A stretch of DNA of 64,000 nucleotides from contig NZ_CP036292.1 in NCBI RefSeq assembly GCF_007751715.1, forward strand, positions 2,976,001 to 3,040,000, read 5' to 3'. Under the pieces are notes generated by a model. The model saw only the letters and a program-made list of their open reading frames with translations, made no database searches and had not been told where the DNA came from. Position 1 is the first letter of the stretch. Every line of letters begins with the position of its first letter. Origin of the DNA: Rosistilla oblonga (GTDB lineage Bacteria > Planctomycetota > Planctomycetia > Pirellulales > Pirellulaceae). A program made the translations under genes and the position numbers. This document shows, piece after piece, positions 9,453 to 18,675 of the stretch.

Positions 9453-10364
9453 ATGCAAGTCTCTCGACGCCAATTTTCCGCCACCTGCGCTGCCGCCGGG
9501 GCGGCTCTTGCGCTGCCTCAGTTCGCTCGCGCTGCCAACAGCGGTTTCCAGTTCCGTTACCTGCTCGGTTCGTGCATGTATGGCTATGCACCCGTCGCGG
9601 AGATTCTGCCCGAAGTCGCGAAGACCGGTTCGGTCGCATTGGACATCTGGCCCAAGGCTCACGGCGATCAACGCGAGCAGTTAGATGCGATGGGAGAAGA
9701 GGCCTTCGCCACGCTGCTGAAACAACACAACGTTCAACTGGGCTGCATCACGCAGTACAAGCTGGGGCCGTTTGGACTGCAAGACGAGATGCGGCTTGCA
9801 CAACGCCTCGGCTGTTCCACAATCGTAACCGGCGGCAAGGGGCCCAAGGGATTACAGGGAGGTGAACTGAAGCGAGGGGTGGCGAAGTTTGTTGAGCAGA
9901 TGAAACCGCATCTGGCGGTGGCGGAAGAGACGGGTGTCACGATCGCTATCGAAAACCACGGCAACAATTTGATCGAATCCCCCGATTCGCTGCGGTGGCT
10001 GATCGATCTGTGTCCCAGCGATCATCTGGGAATCGCCTTGGCACCGTATCATTTGGACCAAGATTCGAATCTGCTGGCCGAATTGATTCTTGCCCTAGGC
10101 GATCGGTTGTCGGTCTTTTATGCCTGGCAATACGGGATGGGCTGCATGAAGAAGCTGCCCAAACGGCAGGAGTTGTTGCAGATGCCGGGTCGAGGCGAGC
10201 TCGATTTTGCCCCGCTGGTCGACGCGTTGGTCGAGACGAAGTTCAGCGGCTGGACCGAGATCTTTATGCATCCAGTGCCGCGGGGGATTCCGATTTTGGA
10301 ATCGACAGACAAGGTGACTACCGAGATCAACCGCTCGCGAGCCTATCTCGAAGACCTTATATAG
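9453..10364 (+). CDS. Tat-exported sugar phosphate isomerase/epimerase-like TIM-barrel protein
   Basis: A 303-residue protein that opens with a twin-arginine signal, SRRQFSATCAAAGAALALPQ, cleaved probably after ARA near residue 28. The rest is an AP-endonuclease-2/xylose-isomerase-like TIM barrel, with metal-site strands including ITIAIENHGNN (metal-binding Glu), LGIALAPYHLDQD (Asp/His) and GWTEIFMHPVPRG near the end. Family members isomerise or epimerise sugars or act on related polyols; the substrate here is unknown. Export in folded form via Tat fits a metal-containing periplasmic enzyme. It is followed after 12 bases by the two PH-domain genes, so all three could be co-transcribed. Confidence 0.9.
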   Translation: MQVSRRQFSATCAAAGAALALPQFARAANSGFQFRYLLGSCMYGYAPVAEILPEVAKTGSVALDIWPKAHGDQREQLDAMGEEAFATLLKQHNVQLGCITQYKLGPFGLQDEMRLAQRLGCSTIVTGGKGPKGLQGGELKRGVAKFVEQMKPHLAVAEETGVTIAIENHGNNLIESPDSLRWLIDLCPSDHLGIALAPYHLDQDSNLLAELILALGDRLSVFYAWQYGMGCMKKLPKRQELLQMPGRGELDFAPLVDALVETKFSGWTEIFMHPVPRGIPILESTDKVTTEINRSRAYLEDLI

Positions 10365-10376
10365 ACGAGGATCGAC

Positions 10377-10910
10377 GTGACCGAATCGCCCCCGCCGACG
10401 CAACCCTCCGACGCGATGTTCGACGCGTCGAAGATCACTCGCCCGGACGATTCGCTGTTGGTTTATTACGCGTTGGTCGCGGCGTGCACCGTCATCGGGT
10501 TCCCGTTCGTTTTCATTCCGCTGTGGATCCGATTCAAAACGCTCAGCTATCGCTTCGACGATACGGGCGTTTCGATGTGTTGGGGCTACTTTTTTCGGCG
10601 CGAGGTTCATCTCACGTACCGGCGGCTGCAAGACATCCATGTCACGCGGAACATTGTCGAACGCTGGATGGGGCTTTCGAAGTTGCCGCTGCAAACCGCT
10701 TCGGGAACCGCCGGGGCGACGATGCAGATCGAAGGGATTCGCGATCCCGAACCGCTACGCGATTTCCTATACGCTCAGATGCGTGGGGCGCGGAACGATT
10801 CGCTCGATCCCGAATCGGTCGATAGCGACGATCAGGTGCTGGGCGTCTTGACCGAGATCCGCGACGAACTGCGTCGGATTCGCAACGTTCCGGAGGGCGA
10901 CGACAGATGA
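10377..10910 (+). CDS. PH domain-containing membrane protein (YdbS/bPH2-like)
   Basis: A 177-residue protein starting at GTG 10377, preceded by a GACGAGG ribosome-site-like stretch. It has one membrane segment pair near residues 25-45 (LLVYYALVAACTVIGFPFVFIPLW), followed by a bacterial PH-like beta domain (LSYRFDDTGVSMCWGYFFRREVHLTYRRLQDIHVTRNIVERW). The C-terminus is a charged helix, TEIRDELRRIRNVPEGD. The stop overlaps the next start by four bases (ATGA), which implies coupled translation with a second PH-domain protein. In Firmicutes and actinobacteria such pairs are seen as YdbS/YdbT modules; their role remains unclear. Confidence 0.88.
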   Translation: MTESPPPTQPSDAMFDASKITRPDDSLLVYYALVAACTVIGFPFVFIPLWIRFKTLSYRFDDTGVSMCWGYFFRREVHLTYRRLQDIHVTRNIVERWMGLSKLPLQTASGTAGATMQIEGIRDPEPLRDFLYAQMRGARNDSLDPESVDSDDQVLGVLTEIRDELRRIRNVPEGDDR

Positions 10911-11626
10911 CAGCTCCCGCTCCTCGGTCGGCTCAGTGGCTCTATCGCGGCGTCTGGAAAATTTTGGTCGACTGCTTTCGCGTTCCCGATCATCCGCCGA
11001 CGCTGCCGGTTGTCGACGGCGGTTTCTATCGCAGCTTTCAACCCTCGCGGCGATTCTTGAGCTACCTGAAGTTCAATTTTTGGGTTATCGCCGCCGTCAT
11101 CGACCTCGTGATTGCAGTCGCCTTGGCCGCGGTTGCGATCGAAGAGGAAAAGCTCGCGATGTTGCTGGCGGTACTGGCGATTCCGCTGATCCTTGCTGGG
11201 CATCTGGTCGTTTATATCGCGCTCCATCTTCGCTACGACACGATGTGGTATGTGATCACCGACCGCAGCTTGCGAGCGCGGCGTGGGATCTGGGTGATCT
11301 ACGAACATACGATCACGTTTGAAAATGTGCAGAACGTCTATCTGCGACGCGGGCCGCTGCAGCATCTGTTTGGGATCTCGGAGCTGGTCGTCGAAACCGC
11401 GGGTTCCTCGCAGGGGGAGGCGGAGAGTCCATTCGCCAGCGGCAACAAGTTGCTGGTGCAGGGGATCGAAGACGCCGCGGAGCTCCGCGAACAGATCATG
11501 TCGCGAGTCAGCCAGTCGCGCTCGGCGGGATTGGGCGACGACCAAACCACATCGCCGACAAGCGGATTTTCGCCGCGTCACGTGGCGATGCTGTGCGAGA
11601 TCCGCGACGAGATCAAAGGCCTTTGA
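10907..11626 (+). CDS. PH domain-containing membrane protein (second of coupled pair)
   Basis: A 239-residue protein with two membrane segments (~60-110, FWVIAAVIDLVIAVALAAVA and LAVLAIPLILAGHLVVYIALHL). A bacterial PH-like domain follows, containing MWYVITDRSLRARRGIWVIYEHTITFENVQNV and a loop EAESPFASGNKLLVQGIEDA. It ends in a short helix (MLCEIRDEIKGL) that mirrors the C-terminal helix TEIRDELRRIR of the upstream partner, suggesting related tails that could interact. Its ATG lies inside the last codons of the upstream gene (four-base overlap). Function is unknown beyond being membrane-associated. Confidence 0.88.
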   Translation: MTAPAPRSAQWLYRGVWKILVDCFRVPDHPPTLPVVDGGFYRSFQPSRRFLSYLKFNFWVIAAVIDLVIAVALAAVAIEEEKLAMLLAVLAIPLILAGHLVVYIALHLRYDTMWYVITDRSLRARRGIWVIYEHTITFENVQNVYLRRGPLQHLFGISELVVETAGSSQGEAESPFASGNKLLVQGIEDAAELREQIMSRVSQSRSAGLGDDQTTSPTSGFSPRHVAMLCEIRDEIKGL

Positions 11627-11702
11627 GGTCGAAGCATCGGATGCGGCGATGACGATTCGATCGCGGTGATCCGCCCCGACGTTTAACCGATTTGCCGAGG
11701 GC

Positions 11703-13079
11703 TCATTCGCCAGCGACTTGGCGGATCGCGATCTTGTGAGTCACCGGTTGCATGGCATCGGCGATCGCATCGGCCAGCGGCTTGCGAACCGCTTCGGTTT
11801 CTTTGACGGCGGCGTCGAAGTCTTTTTTCCCCTCGGGGCCGTGGAAGATCTTCTTCACCTGCAGCGTTTCATAAGCTTGCTTTTTGGCGACCGCTGCATC
11901 GACGCGGTCGAACGATTCGCTGAACGGGTTTTTGGGAAACTCCCACGCCAAGTTGATCCCTTGGGCGAGTTGATCCGCGTTGTAGGTCTGCGTCTGGTCG
12001 CCCCAAGTGATCTCCCACTTTGTGCCATCGGCCGCGTTGACCTTCAACAGAAATCGGTTGAGATCTTCGTTGAAGGGAACCAGCGTCATCCCCGATCGGA
12101 TCGAGTTTTCGCTGTGCAGCGTGCCGGTCGCACAGAAGGGATACCGCGTGCTGGTGACCGTTGCGACGCCGTCGGCATACGAATCGATCGAGTGTCCGCC
12201 GTTGGCGGTCGCCGTGTTTTTGTCGGTATCGATTTCGATCGTTCCCAGGTCGCCGTCCAGTCCCAACGATCGCAATATCGTCCAGGCCATGATCACCTGA
12301 CCGGCCCAGCCGGGATGGATCCCATCGCTGCCGGCAACGCGGTAGGGCTTCTCTTCGGTGGCGCCGTGTTGAGCCGGTGCGAAGACTTGAGCTTGCAGCA
12401 TCGGCCAGAAGATATCGGCAAAGCGGACCTGTTCTCGCTCCGCCACGCCGATCGCGATGTCTCGCAAAGCGCACAGGTTCAAGTTGTGTTGTTCCAACGT
12501 TCCCGATCGGCTCTTAACCCAAGTCGCGATCTTGCCGGCACAGCCAGGCGACCCGACGACGACGCGGACGTCGTTCGCTTTAAATTTCTGCACGATCGCA
12601 GTGTAGTGATCCTCGTACCATTGCCCGTTGGTGACGTCGAACGGTCGGTAGCGGGAATCGTTCATGCCGTACGCCAACGTGGCGATCGTCGGCGAGAAGG
12701 TCAGGCAATCCTTTTCCATCCGCCGCAGAAAACCGTCGGTCTTCTCGCCGCTCCAACCGTACTGACGCGCCGTGATCTCCAGTTCCGGAACGCAGACCGT
12801 CAGGTAGGTCTCGATCAGCCGCGAGTACATCTTTTGTTCGGTGATCGAATCGCCACAGATCGCCAAACGATCCCCTTTCCGTAACAGAAGCTCACCCGGC
12901 TGTGGCGCCCGCCGTGGATTGAAACTCGCAAACGCAGGATCGTCCGGTTTCGTCTCGTACAGGTACGGGCCGAGTTTCGGCGGCGCGGCGGGAGAGGTCG
13001 CAGGTTGGCCCAACGCGGTGAAGGCGAACAGCGGGGAGAGGAGCGAACAGAGCGCGAGCGAACGAAACATGGAAACCAT
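11703..13079 (-). CDS. Secreted SGNH/GDSL-type hydrolase
   Basis: A 458-residue protein with a signal peptide (~1-24, MFRSLALCSLLSPLFAFTAL then GQP). The SGNH blocks are in order: block I with the nucleophile in ICGDSITEQK, block III GMND, and block V DGIHPGWAGQ carrying the Asp-x-x-His pair. Such enzymes deacylate esters, often acetyl groups on polysaccharides. The C-terminal ~190 residues form an extra beta-rich and helical region not needed for the fold (LNRFLLKVNAADGTKWEITWG). A second ATG at 13070 is also possible. The gene is on the same strand and 45 bases downstream of ilvE, so it could be on the same transcript without a functional link. Confidence 0.88.
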   Translation of the reverse strand: MVSMFRSLALCSLLSPLFAFTALGQPATSPAAPPKLGPYLYETKPDDPAFASFNPRRAPQPGELLLRKGDRLAICGDSITEQKMYSRLIETYLTVCVPELEITARQYGWSGEKTDGFLRRMEKDCLTFSPTIATLAYGMNDSRYRPFDVTNGQWYEDHYTAIVQKFKANDVRVVVGSPGCAGKIATWVKSRSGTLEQHNLNLCALRDIAIGVAEREQVRFADIFWPMLQAQVFAPAQHGATEEKPYRVAGSDGIHPGWAGQVIMAWTILRSLGLDGDLGTIEIDTDKNTATANGGHSIDSYADGVATVTSTRYPFCATGTLHSENSIRSGMTLVPFNEDLNRFLLKVNAADGTKWEITWGDQTQTYNADQLAQGINLAWEFPKNPFSESFDRVDAAVAKKQAYETLQVKKIFHGPEGKKDFDAAVKETEAVRKPLADAIADAMQPVTHKIAIRQVAGE

Positions 13080-13124
13080 CTCGGAATGCGGAATCGAATC
13101 GGAAGGTGGTGCGGCAGCGGTCGC

Positions 13125-13982
13125 CTATTGGCGGACCAGTTTATGGAACGCTTCGAGCAGACGTTTGGTGATCGGCCCCGGTTTGCCATCGCCGATTGGG
13201 CGGTTGTCCAACTGGACCACCGGAACGACTTCCGCGGCGCTGCCGGTCAGGAAGCATTCGTCGGCGACAAACAGATCGTGCCGCGTGAGCGTCATCTCGC
13301 GGGTCGGAATCCCCAGGTCAGCGGCGATCTCCAGAACGGCGTTGCGAGTGATCCCTTCCAAGATTCCCGAATCGGTCGACGGCGTCTTGAGGACTCCCCG
13401 GTCGACGATGAAGACGTTGTCGCCGGTGCATTCGGCGACGTCTCCTTTGTGGTTCAGCATCAGCGCTTCGACGCATCCGGCCTGCAGACCTTCCATCTTG
13501 GCGATGATGTTATTCAGATAGTTCAGCGACTTGACACGCGGGCTGAGCGCCGCTGGATGGTTGCGGATCGTCGACGCGGTCACCAAGTGCAAACCGTTTT
13601 CGTAATATTCGCTCGGATACAGCGAGATCTTGTCGGCGATGATGATCACTTGCGGATTGGTGCAGCGGTTGGGATCCAGGCCCAGCGAACCGGCACCGCG
13701 GGTGACGATCAAACGGATGTAGCCGTCGATGATGTTGTTGGCAGCCAACGTCGCTTTGCAGTCTTCCGCCAGCTGCTCGCGTGTGATCGGCAGCTCCAGA
13801 CAGATCGCTCGGGCGGAATCCCACAGCCGATCGAGGTGATCGTCCAGCTTAAAGATCTTGCCGGCGTAGCTCCGCATCCCCTCGAACACGCCGTCGCCGT
13901 ACAGCAACCCGTGGTCGAAAACGCTGATCTTGGCGTCTTCTTTAGGTACCAATTGTCCGTTGAGTGAAATTTGCAGCGACAT
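13125..13982 (-). CDS. ilvE: Branched-chain amino acid aminotransferase
   Basis: A 285-residue fold-type IV PLP enzyme. The catalytic lysine is K151 in SPRVKSLNYLNNI; other family motifs are FDHGLLYGDGVFEG at ~22-35, YIRLIVTRGAGSLGL, and EALMLNHKGDVAECTGDNVFIV, which provides the Glu that binds the pyridine nitrogen. It transfers the amino group between glutamate and 2-oxo acids of leucine, isoleucine and valine in the cytoplasm. Length and motifs match IlvE rather than the D-alanine or aminodeoxychorismate relatives, though separation of these is not absolute by eye. The ATG at 13982 gives the expected MSLQISLNGQ N-terminus. Confidence 0.93.
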   Translation of the reverse strand: MSLQISLNGQLVPKEDAKISVFDHGLLYGDGVFEGMRSYAGKIFKLDDHLDRLWDSARAICLELPITREQLAEDCKATLAANNIIDGYIRLIVTRGAGSLGLDPNRCTNPQVIIIADKISLYPSEYYENGLHLVTASTIRNHPAALSPRVKSLNYLNNIIAKMEGLQAGCVEALMLNHKGDVAECTGDNVFIVDRGVLKTPSTDSGILEGITRNAVLEIAADLGIPTREMTLTRHDLFVADECFLTGSAAEVVPVVQLDNRPIGDGKPGPITKRLLEAFHKLVRQ

Positions 13983-14253
13983 GAGCGACGTATCAAATGA
14001 AGTTGTTTAATTAAATAGAGTTGGCCGGCGTTGGATTCCGGCTGCTTGCCGATCGGTACCAGCGGCAGTCCGCATTTCAAATCGAGGTATCAGCCGGCAC
14101 GCGACAGCGCCCGGTTCGCCAAGGAACCGTGGGTGCATTCGCGTGCCGACTGACTTGCCTGAACGTAAAAACGAGGCCGCCGCAGCCTTTGATCGGGGCA
14201 GCGGATTGTATTGCCAAACGCTTGCCAAGTATAGGTTCTTCGCCGCTGGAACA

Positions 14254-15864
14254 CTACAACGGGAATTCGGCTTCGGCCCACAACGGCAAGTACCGGTAAT
14301 AGGTTTCCAGGACCAGAGCACACATCGCGGTGCTGTACAGCCGCCCGCCGACGTTGCCAAAGCGGTCGGTGAAGTGCCAGCTGCCGACTTCATGCCCCCG
14401 CCGCGATTGCGTTTTCACCAGGTAATCGCGGAGCTTGGCGTTCCATTCGGGGAAGCCGTAATAGCGGGCATGGTGCAGCGTCATCGTGGCGTAATAGTTG
14501 AAATAGACGTTCGTTTTCGAGGGGCCCAATTCGTACAGATAATGACAGCCCTCCATGATCGCCGCGTCCCCGGGCGGTTTGCTCAGATACATCTGCAGCA
14601 GCAGACCGACAGCTGTCGGCGTCGCTTCGGCGACCGGTTCCAGGTAGCCAAACCGCGAGCCCTGTTGGCTGCCAAGACTGGTGACAAAATCCTCCGCTCG
14701 CGAATGGACGCTTGTCGGAAAGGGGAGCCCGCCAATCTGACAGCTTTTGAGCGCCATGATCTGCCATCCGGTGATCGTCATGTCGCCCGGCTGCCCGGGG
14801 TTGTATCGCCAGCCTCCCTTTTCGTGCTGAGCCATCACGATGAACGACTGCAGATCGCGAAGCATGCCGACCAGGTCTTCGTCTTTGGTCATCGCGTAGG
14901 CTTCGGCGACTGCCAGCGTTGCGATCCCGTGGCCGTACATGCTGCCGTGCATCAATTCGCGGCCAACCGCTGCGTCGCGCAACTGGCTTCTTAGGTAGTA
15001 GAGTCCCCGCGAGACGGTTTCGGCATGTTTGCCGCTGCGGTGCGTATACCCGGCTCCCAGAAATGGCAGCAGCGCCAGTCCGGTGGCTGCCGTTTTGGGA
15101 GTCGCTTGGCCGTCGGGATTCGATCGTGGATTGCGGCACTGGCCGTTGCAGGGAGCATGGGAGAGGTCGAAGTCCCAGGAGCCGTTGTTTTGTTGGTGAG
15201 CGACCAACCAATCCAACGCCGCTTCGACAGCCTGTTCGCTGGCGTCGCTGGCTCCATATTTTTCAGCCAGTTCCTGTCGTTTGCCGGCGACGCGCCCCTC
15301 GATCCCCGCATTGCCTCGCATCCGCAGCGCGGGCGTCGACGTCGGCTGTTGCAGTCCATCGATCATCTTCCGGATCGTATCCAGCGGCTTAGTTGGCGCG
15401 GTAGCCGTGAGCGCTTCGGGCTTCTCGAACTCGACCGCCTCGACCGCCGCTTCGATCGCGTGGTCGGGCATCGCTTCGGTTTGCCGGATTTCGACGATGG
15501 GGCGATCCATCGGCGGCGTCAGCTCGATCGGCATCGGCGCCTCGCGCTCAAACCGCGCTTGGATCGTAAACAAGTTGCTTGTGGTTCCGACGACGGTCCA
15601 GAGTGCCAGGAACAGCAGCACGCCGCCGTGCAGCAGGCCGCTGACCAACCAAGCGGGAACCCTCGCGTCGCGCAAAAAAGCTTGAGTCGCAGGCAGTGGT
15701 TGCTGGTTCTCTTGCTCATCGGCTAACGAATCGAGCTGTAGCAGTGCGCTGGGGGGCGGAGTGATCGCCGGAGGAGCGGTGGGAGTCGTTTGACGCGCAG
15801 CATCCAAACCCGCCGCGGGTGGCGGAGTCGGATCGGGATGCGGCGGAGTCGGGGGAGCGGTCAT
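14254..15864 (-). CDS. Membrane-anchored prenyltransferase/squalene-oxidase-repeat protein (paralogue 1)
   Basis: About 536 residues from the ATG at 15864; a GTG at 15900 would add 12. The N-terminus is rich in proline and threonine, then one membrane helix (VSGLLHGGVLLFLALWTVVG), a long charged/proline linker and, from ~residue 205, an alpha/alpha toroid with QW-like repeats (LDWLVAHQQNNGSWDF, GMLRDLQSFIVMAQHEKGGW). The fold is shared with squalene cyclases and prenyltransferases, but I see no DXDD-type acid cluster, so a binding or structural role is more likely than cyclisation. It is 592 bases downstream of a similar gene within the ExbB/ExbD cluster. Confidence 0.85.
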   Translation of the reverse strand: MTAPPTPPHPDPTPPPAAGLDAARQTTPTAPPAITPPPSALLQLDSLADEQENQQPLPATQAFLRDARVPAWLVSGLLHGGVLLFLALWTVVGTTSNLFTIQARFEREAPMPIELTPPMDRPIVEIRQTEAMPDHAIEAAVEAVEFEKPEALTATAPTKPLDTIRKMIDGLQQPTSTPALRMRGNAGIEGRVAGKRQELAEKYGASDASEQAVEAALDWLVAHQQNNGSWDFDLSHAPCNGQCRNPRSNPDGQATPKTAATGLALLPFLGAGYTHRSGKHAETVSRGLYYLRSQLRDAAVGRELMHGSMYGHGIATLAVAEAYAMTKDEDLVGMLRDLQSFIVMAQHEKGGWRYNPGQPGDMTITGWQIMALKSCQIGGLPFPTSVHSRAEDFVTSLGSQQGSRFGYLEPVAEATPTAVGLLLQMYLSKPPGDAAIMEGCHYLYELGPSKTNVYFNYYATMTLHHARYYGFPEWNAKLRDYLVKTQSRRGHEVGSWHFTDRFGNVGGRLYSTAMCALVLETYYRYLPLWAEAEFPL

Positions 15865-16456
15865 CGGATTTGGCGCGCGGGTCGAGACGCAGAACAGCAC
15901 CTTGCATCATAGTCGCCCGTCGGCGAAGTCGGCAGTTTTGCGTCGAATCGAAGCGTCGGGGAGATCCCCAAACATGCGAAGCATAGCTCGCCCCCAGCGC
16001 GATGCGCGATCGCAAAACTCCAACCGCTACAACCGTCAAAACCGGAAGGTTTCACCCTCCCCCAAACGAAGTTTGACAGGGGAGGGTCGAACCAGCGCAG
16101 CGAAGTTCGGGGAGGGGAGGCGCGCGGCACCGGTGGTGTAAGCCACCAGCATTTAATATGGCGCCGTTCGGGCTCAGGAGACCAACACGCGGGCGGTCAT
16201 GGTCAGGACGTTGCAGGCCGGAGGCCGACACATCCCCTGCCGGTGGTGTAAGCCACCGGATTTTTAATATGGCGCCGTTCGGGCTTAGGAGACCGACACG
16301 CGGGCGGTCATGGTCAGGGCGTTTCAGGCCGGAGGCCGACACATTCCCTGCCGGTGGTGTAAGCCACCGGGACTTTGCACTACTAAGAACCCCAAGGCCG
16401 GAGGCCGGCACAATTTGCTGTCGGCCATCGCGTGATGGAGCCCAGAGCCACCGCCG
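15865..16456. repeat. Intergenic hairpin-repeat block
   Basis: No gene is supported. A segment at about 16048-16118 (caccctccc ... ggggagggtcgaacc ... ttcggggagg) recurs at 29980-30043. From 16130 to about 16375 there are three copies of a hairpin, GCCGGTGGTGTAAGCCACCG or close variants. Between these copies runs a tandem unit of about 111 bases present twice (one starts near 16156, the other near 16267). The unit contains an AGGCCGGAGGCCGACACAT box. This is the same composite family seen at 27.6, 30.3 and 43.2 kb, but with loop bases GTAAG instead of GTAAA. Confidence 0.8.
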
Positions 16457-18241
16457 CTACCGCACCAGCGGTCGCACCGCGCCGTTGGCGATCTTTTCGG
16501 GGCCTTGGTGCAGCGTCAGGTGTCGGTAGTAGACTTCCAAACACAAACAGCCCATCGCCGTCGTGTAGACTTCGCCGCCGTAGCCGCCCCAGACGCTGGT
16601 CGTCGGCCAGCTGCCGTCGCTGCGTTGGGTTGCTAACAGCCGCCGCTTCATCGCTTCGTTCCACCGCGTCCAGGCCGGCGACTGTAACTGATGCAGCGCC
16701 AGCGAGGCGTAGTACCAGTAATAAAAATTGTCCTCGCCCATCCCCGGCAGCTCTTGCAAAATGTACGCCTCCGCTTCGGCGATCTCCGCCGGCGGAACGT
16801 AATGCCCCAACAACAACCGCGACGCCAATGCTTCTGCGGTCATCGTTCGCGATGGCGGACGCTTGGGGCGATACGACGCCAGCCCGCCGCGGCCGGCGCG
16901 GACTGTCGACAGGAAGGTTCGCAACCGGTGGTCGATCTGCGGATCGAGGTTCATCCCTCCCTGCTTGCCACTCTCCATCGCCATCGCTTGCCAACCGAAT
17001 TGGCTGGTGTCGCCGGTGTCGCCCGGTTGATAACGCCAGCCGCCGGTCGACGGATGTTGGATCCGAGCGGAATAGCTGAGCGCGTCGGCTGTCGCTTGAG
17101 CCAGCCGCGGATCGCGGGTCAACGCAAACGCTTCGCCCAATGAAAGGGTGGCGATGCTGTGGCAATACATCCGCGCGTACGTGCCGGCTGGTCCCCCCAT
17201 CGATCCGTCGTTCGCTTGCCGGTTCAACAACGCTTGCAGGCCACGGGCGACGTTGTCGTTGTACGGTCCTTCGAGATGCGTGTGTCCGCTTCCCATCAGC
17301 GACAGCAGCGCCAACCCGGTCAGCCCCGTCTCGGCTCGCTTCCCCGCACCGTTGCGATTCTCACCTAGGGGCATCCGTTCCTGCCCCGCTCCGGTCGTCG
17401 TCGGATCCCAGATTCCGTCGGGGCGTTGACGCGAAGCGATGAACCGCAGTCCAGCCGCCACGGCAGCTTCGGTGCGGTCGTCGCCGCCGGTTGCGATCAA
17501 TGCACTCCGACGCGCCGGGCCGCGACGGTTGGCGAAGTCGTCGGGACGTGGTGATGCGACCGGCGTCGCGACTGTCTGAGTTGGTACGGGGACGCCCGAC
17601 GCGGCGCTGGCGGGTTGAGCGGCCAGCGGTTCGGTTGGCTGCGGCGTCGCAGCTGCTGGTTTCGGCATCGGTGGCTCGGGCGTCGGCATCGGCTCCGGTG
17701 CATCCGCCTGTGAAAGCGTCGCATCAGCCAACAGCAGATCGGTCATCATTTGATCGATCTGCGCGTGCGTCTCGTTCAACTCGATCGGCTCCGCGGCAAA
17801 CTCGGGCGGATCGGTCGACGTCTGCATCGGCAGCTCCGACGGCGCCGGAGCCGTGACGACAGCCGGCTGCGGATCGGGGGCGGGCGTCGGCAGCTCCAGC
17901 GGCGGGACGAAGGTCTCGGGTGTTTCGTCGAGCGAAGCCGATTGGTCGGGATCGAAGGTCTCGACGTCAGCGATCGTGACCATCACCGGAGCGTTGCCGT
18001 CGATTGCGCCCGGGGCGTCTCCGGTCCCTTTGCCCGGTTGGTCCTTGGTCGGTACAAACCAGAACAGCGAGCTGTGGATCAGGACCGATAGAACCGCACA
18101 CGCGATCGCGGCCTTGGGACGTCGGCGGCCCGATTGCCGTCGCCACAGAACCCACGTAGCAACAACCAGTACCATCGCCATCACGGCGAGGAACGCCAAC
18201 CAGGGCGTTTGCGCGAGCGTTGAATCGGTGATTGACTTCAT
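16457..18241 (-). CDS. Membrane-anchored prenyltransferase/squalene-oxidase-repeat protein (paralogue 2)
   Basis: 594 residues from ATG 18241 (a GTG at 18250 is possible). Two membrane segments lie at the N-terminus (LAFLAVMAMVLVVATWVLW and AIACAVLSVLIHSSLFWFV). A long Pro/Glu/Ala-rich periplasmic linker follows (~70-240), then an alpha/alpha toroid from ~260 with repeats such as GLRFIASRQRPDGIWDP, ALLNRQANDGSMGG and RIQHPSTGGWRYQPGDTG. It is clearly paralogous to the 14254-15864 gene. It starts 23 bases after the ExbD stop, so it is the likely next gene of the TPR-ExbB-ExbD operon. The topology (anchor, proline-rich spacer, globular periplasmic domain) is TonB-like; that comparison is inference. 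Confidence 0.87.
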   Translation of the reverse strand: MKSITDSTLAQTPWLAFLAVMAMVLVVATWVLWRRQSGRRRPKAAIACAVLSVLIHSSLFWFVPTKDQPGKGTGDAPGAIDGNAPVMVTIADVETFDPDQSASLDETPETFVPPLELPTPAPDPQPAVVTAPAPSELPMQTSTDPPEFAAEPIELNETHAQIDQMMTDLLLADATLSQADAPEPMPTPEPPMPKPAAATPQPTEPLAAQPASAASGVPVPTQTVATPVASPRPDDFANRRGPARRSALIATGGDDRTEAAVAAGLRFIASRQRPDGIWDPTTTGAGQERMPLGENRNGAGKRAETGLTGLALLSLMGSGHTHLEGPYNDNVARGLQALLNRQANDGSMGGPAGTYARMYCHSIATLSLGEAFALTRDPRLAQATADALSYSARIQHPSTGGWRYQPGDTGDTSQFGWQAMAMESGKQGGMNLDPQIDHRLRTFLSTVRAGRGGLASYRPKRPPSRTMTAEALASRLLLGHYVPPAEIAEAEAYILQELPGMGEDNFYYWYYASLALHQLQSPAWTRWNEAMKRRLLATQRSDGSWPTTSVWGGYGGEVYTTAMGCLCLEVYYRHLTLHQGPEKIANGAVRPLVR

Positions 18242-18264
18242 GCGATGCACGACGAGAGCTGATG

Positions 18265-18675
18265 CTATCGCTGCATTCGAACAGCGATTCCCATATCGGT
18301 GATTCCGGCCTGGCGAACGACTTGCAGGACTTCGGCAATCGCTTGGAAATTGCCTTGCCCATCGCCTCTCACTACTACACTCGTATCGGCATATTGAGCG
18401 GCCGCACTCGTTAGGGTTTGCTGCAATTGATTGATAGCAACTGGATTCTTGTCCAGCAACAACGACCCATCGGCGAGGACATCGACAACCCGTTGGTCGG
18501 GCCCCCGAGTGATCGATTGCAGATTCCCCACTCCCGGCACGTTAACCTTGATGCTCCCCTCCTGGTCGGTGAACTTCGCCCCGACCATAAAGAAGATCAC
18601 CAACAGGAAGACGACATCGATCATCGGCGTCAGATTGATCGTCGCCTCTTCGCCACTGCGTCGTTGATATGCCAT
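18265..18675 (-). CDS. ExbD/TolR family biopolymer transport protein
   Basis: A 136-residue protein with the typical ExbD layout. It has a short cytoplasmic N-terminus and a single membrane helix bearing the proton-pathway aspartate in INLTPMIDVVFLLVIFFM. A periplasmic domain follows, ending in VVRGDGQGNFQAIAEVLQVVRQAGI. It works with ExbB/TolQ as a proton-driven motor in the inner membrane. Its ATG overlaps the stop codon of the ExbB gene by one base (TAATG), so translation is probably coupled. It is followed by the toroid protein gene after 23 bases. No TonB or TolA homologue is visible nearby. Confidence 0.94.
   Translation of the reverse strand: MAYQRRSGEEATINLTPMIDVVFLLVIFFMVGAKFTDQEGSIKVNVPGVGNLQSITRGPDQRVVDVLADGSLLLDKNPVAINQLQQTLTSAAAQYADTSVVVRGDGQGNFQAIAEVLQVVRQAGITDMGIAVRMQR

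Noticed and set aside
13983-14253. A small gene between ilvE and the toroid gene
   Set aside because: Frames here are shadows or very short with no ribosome site; nothing conserved is visible.
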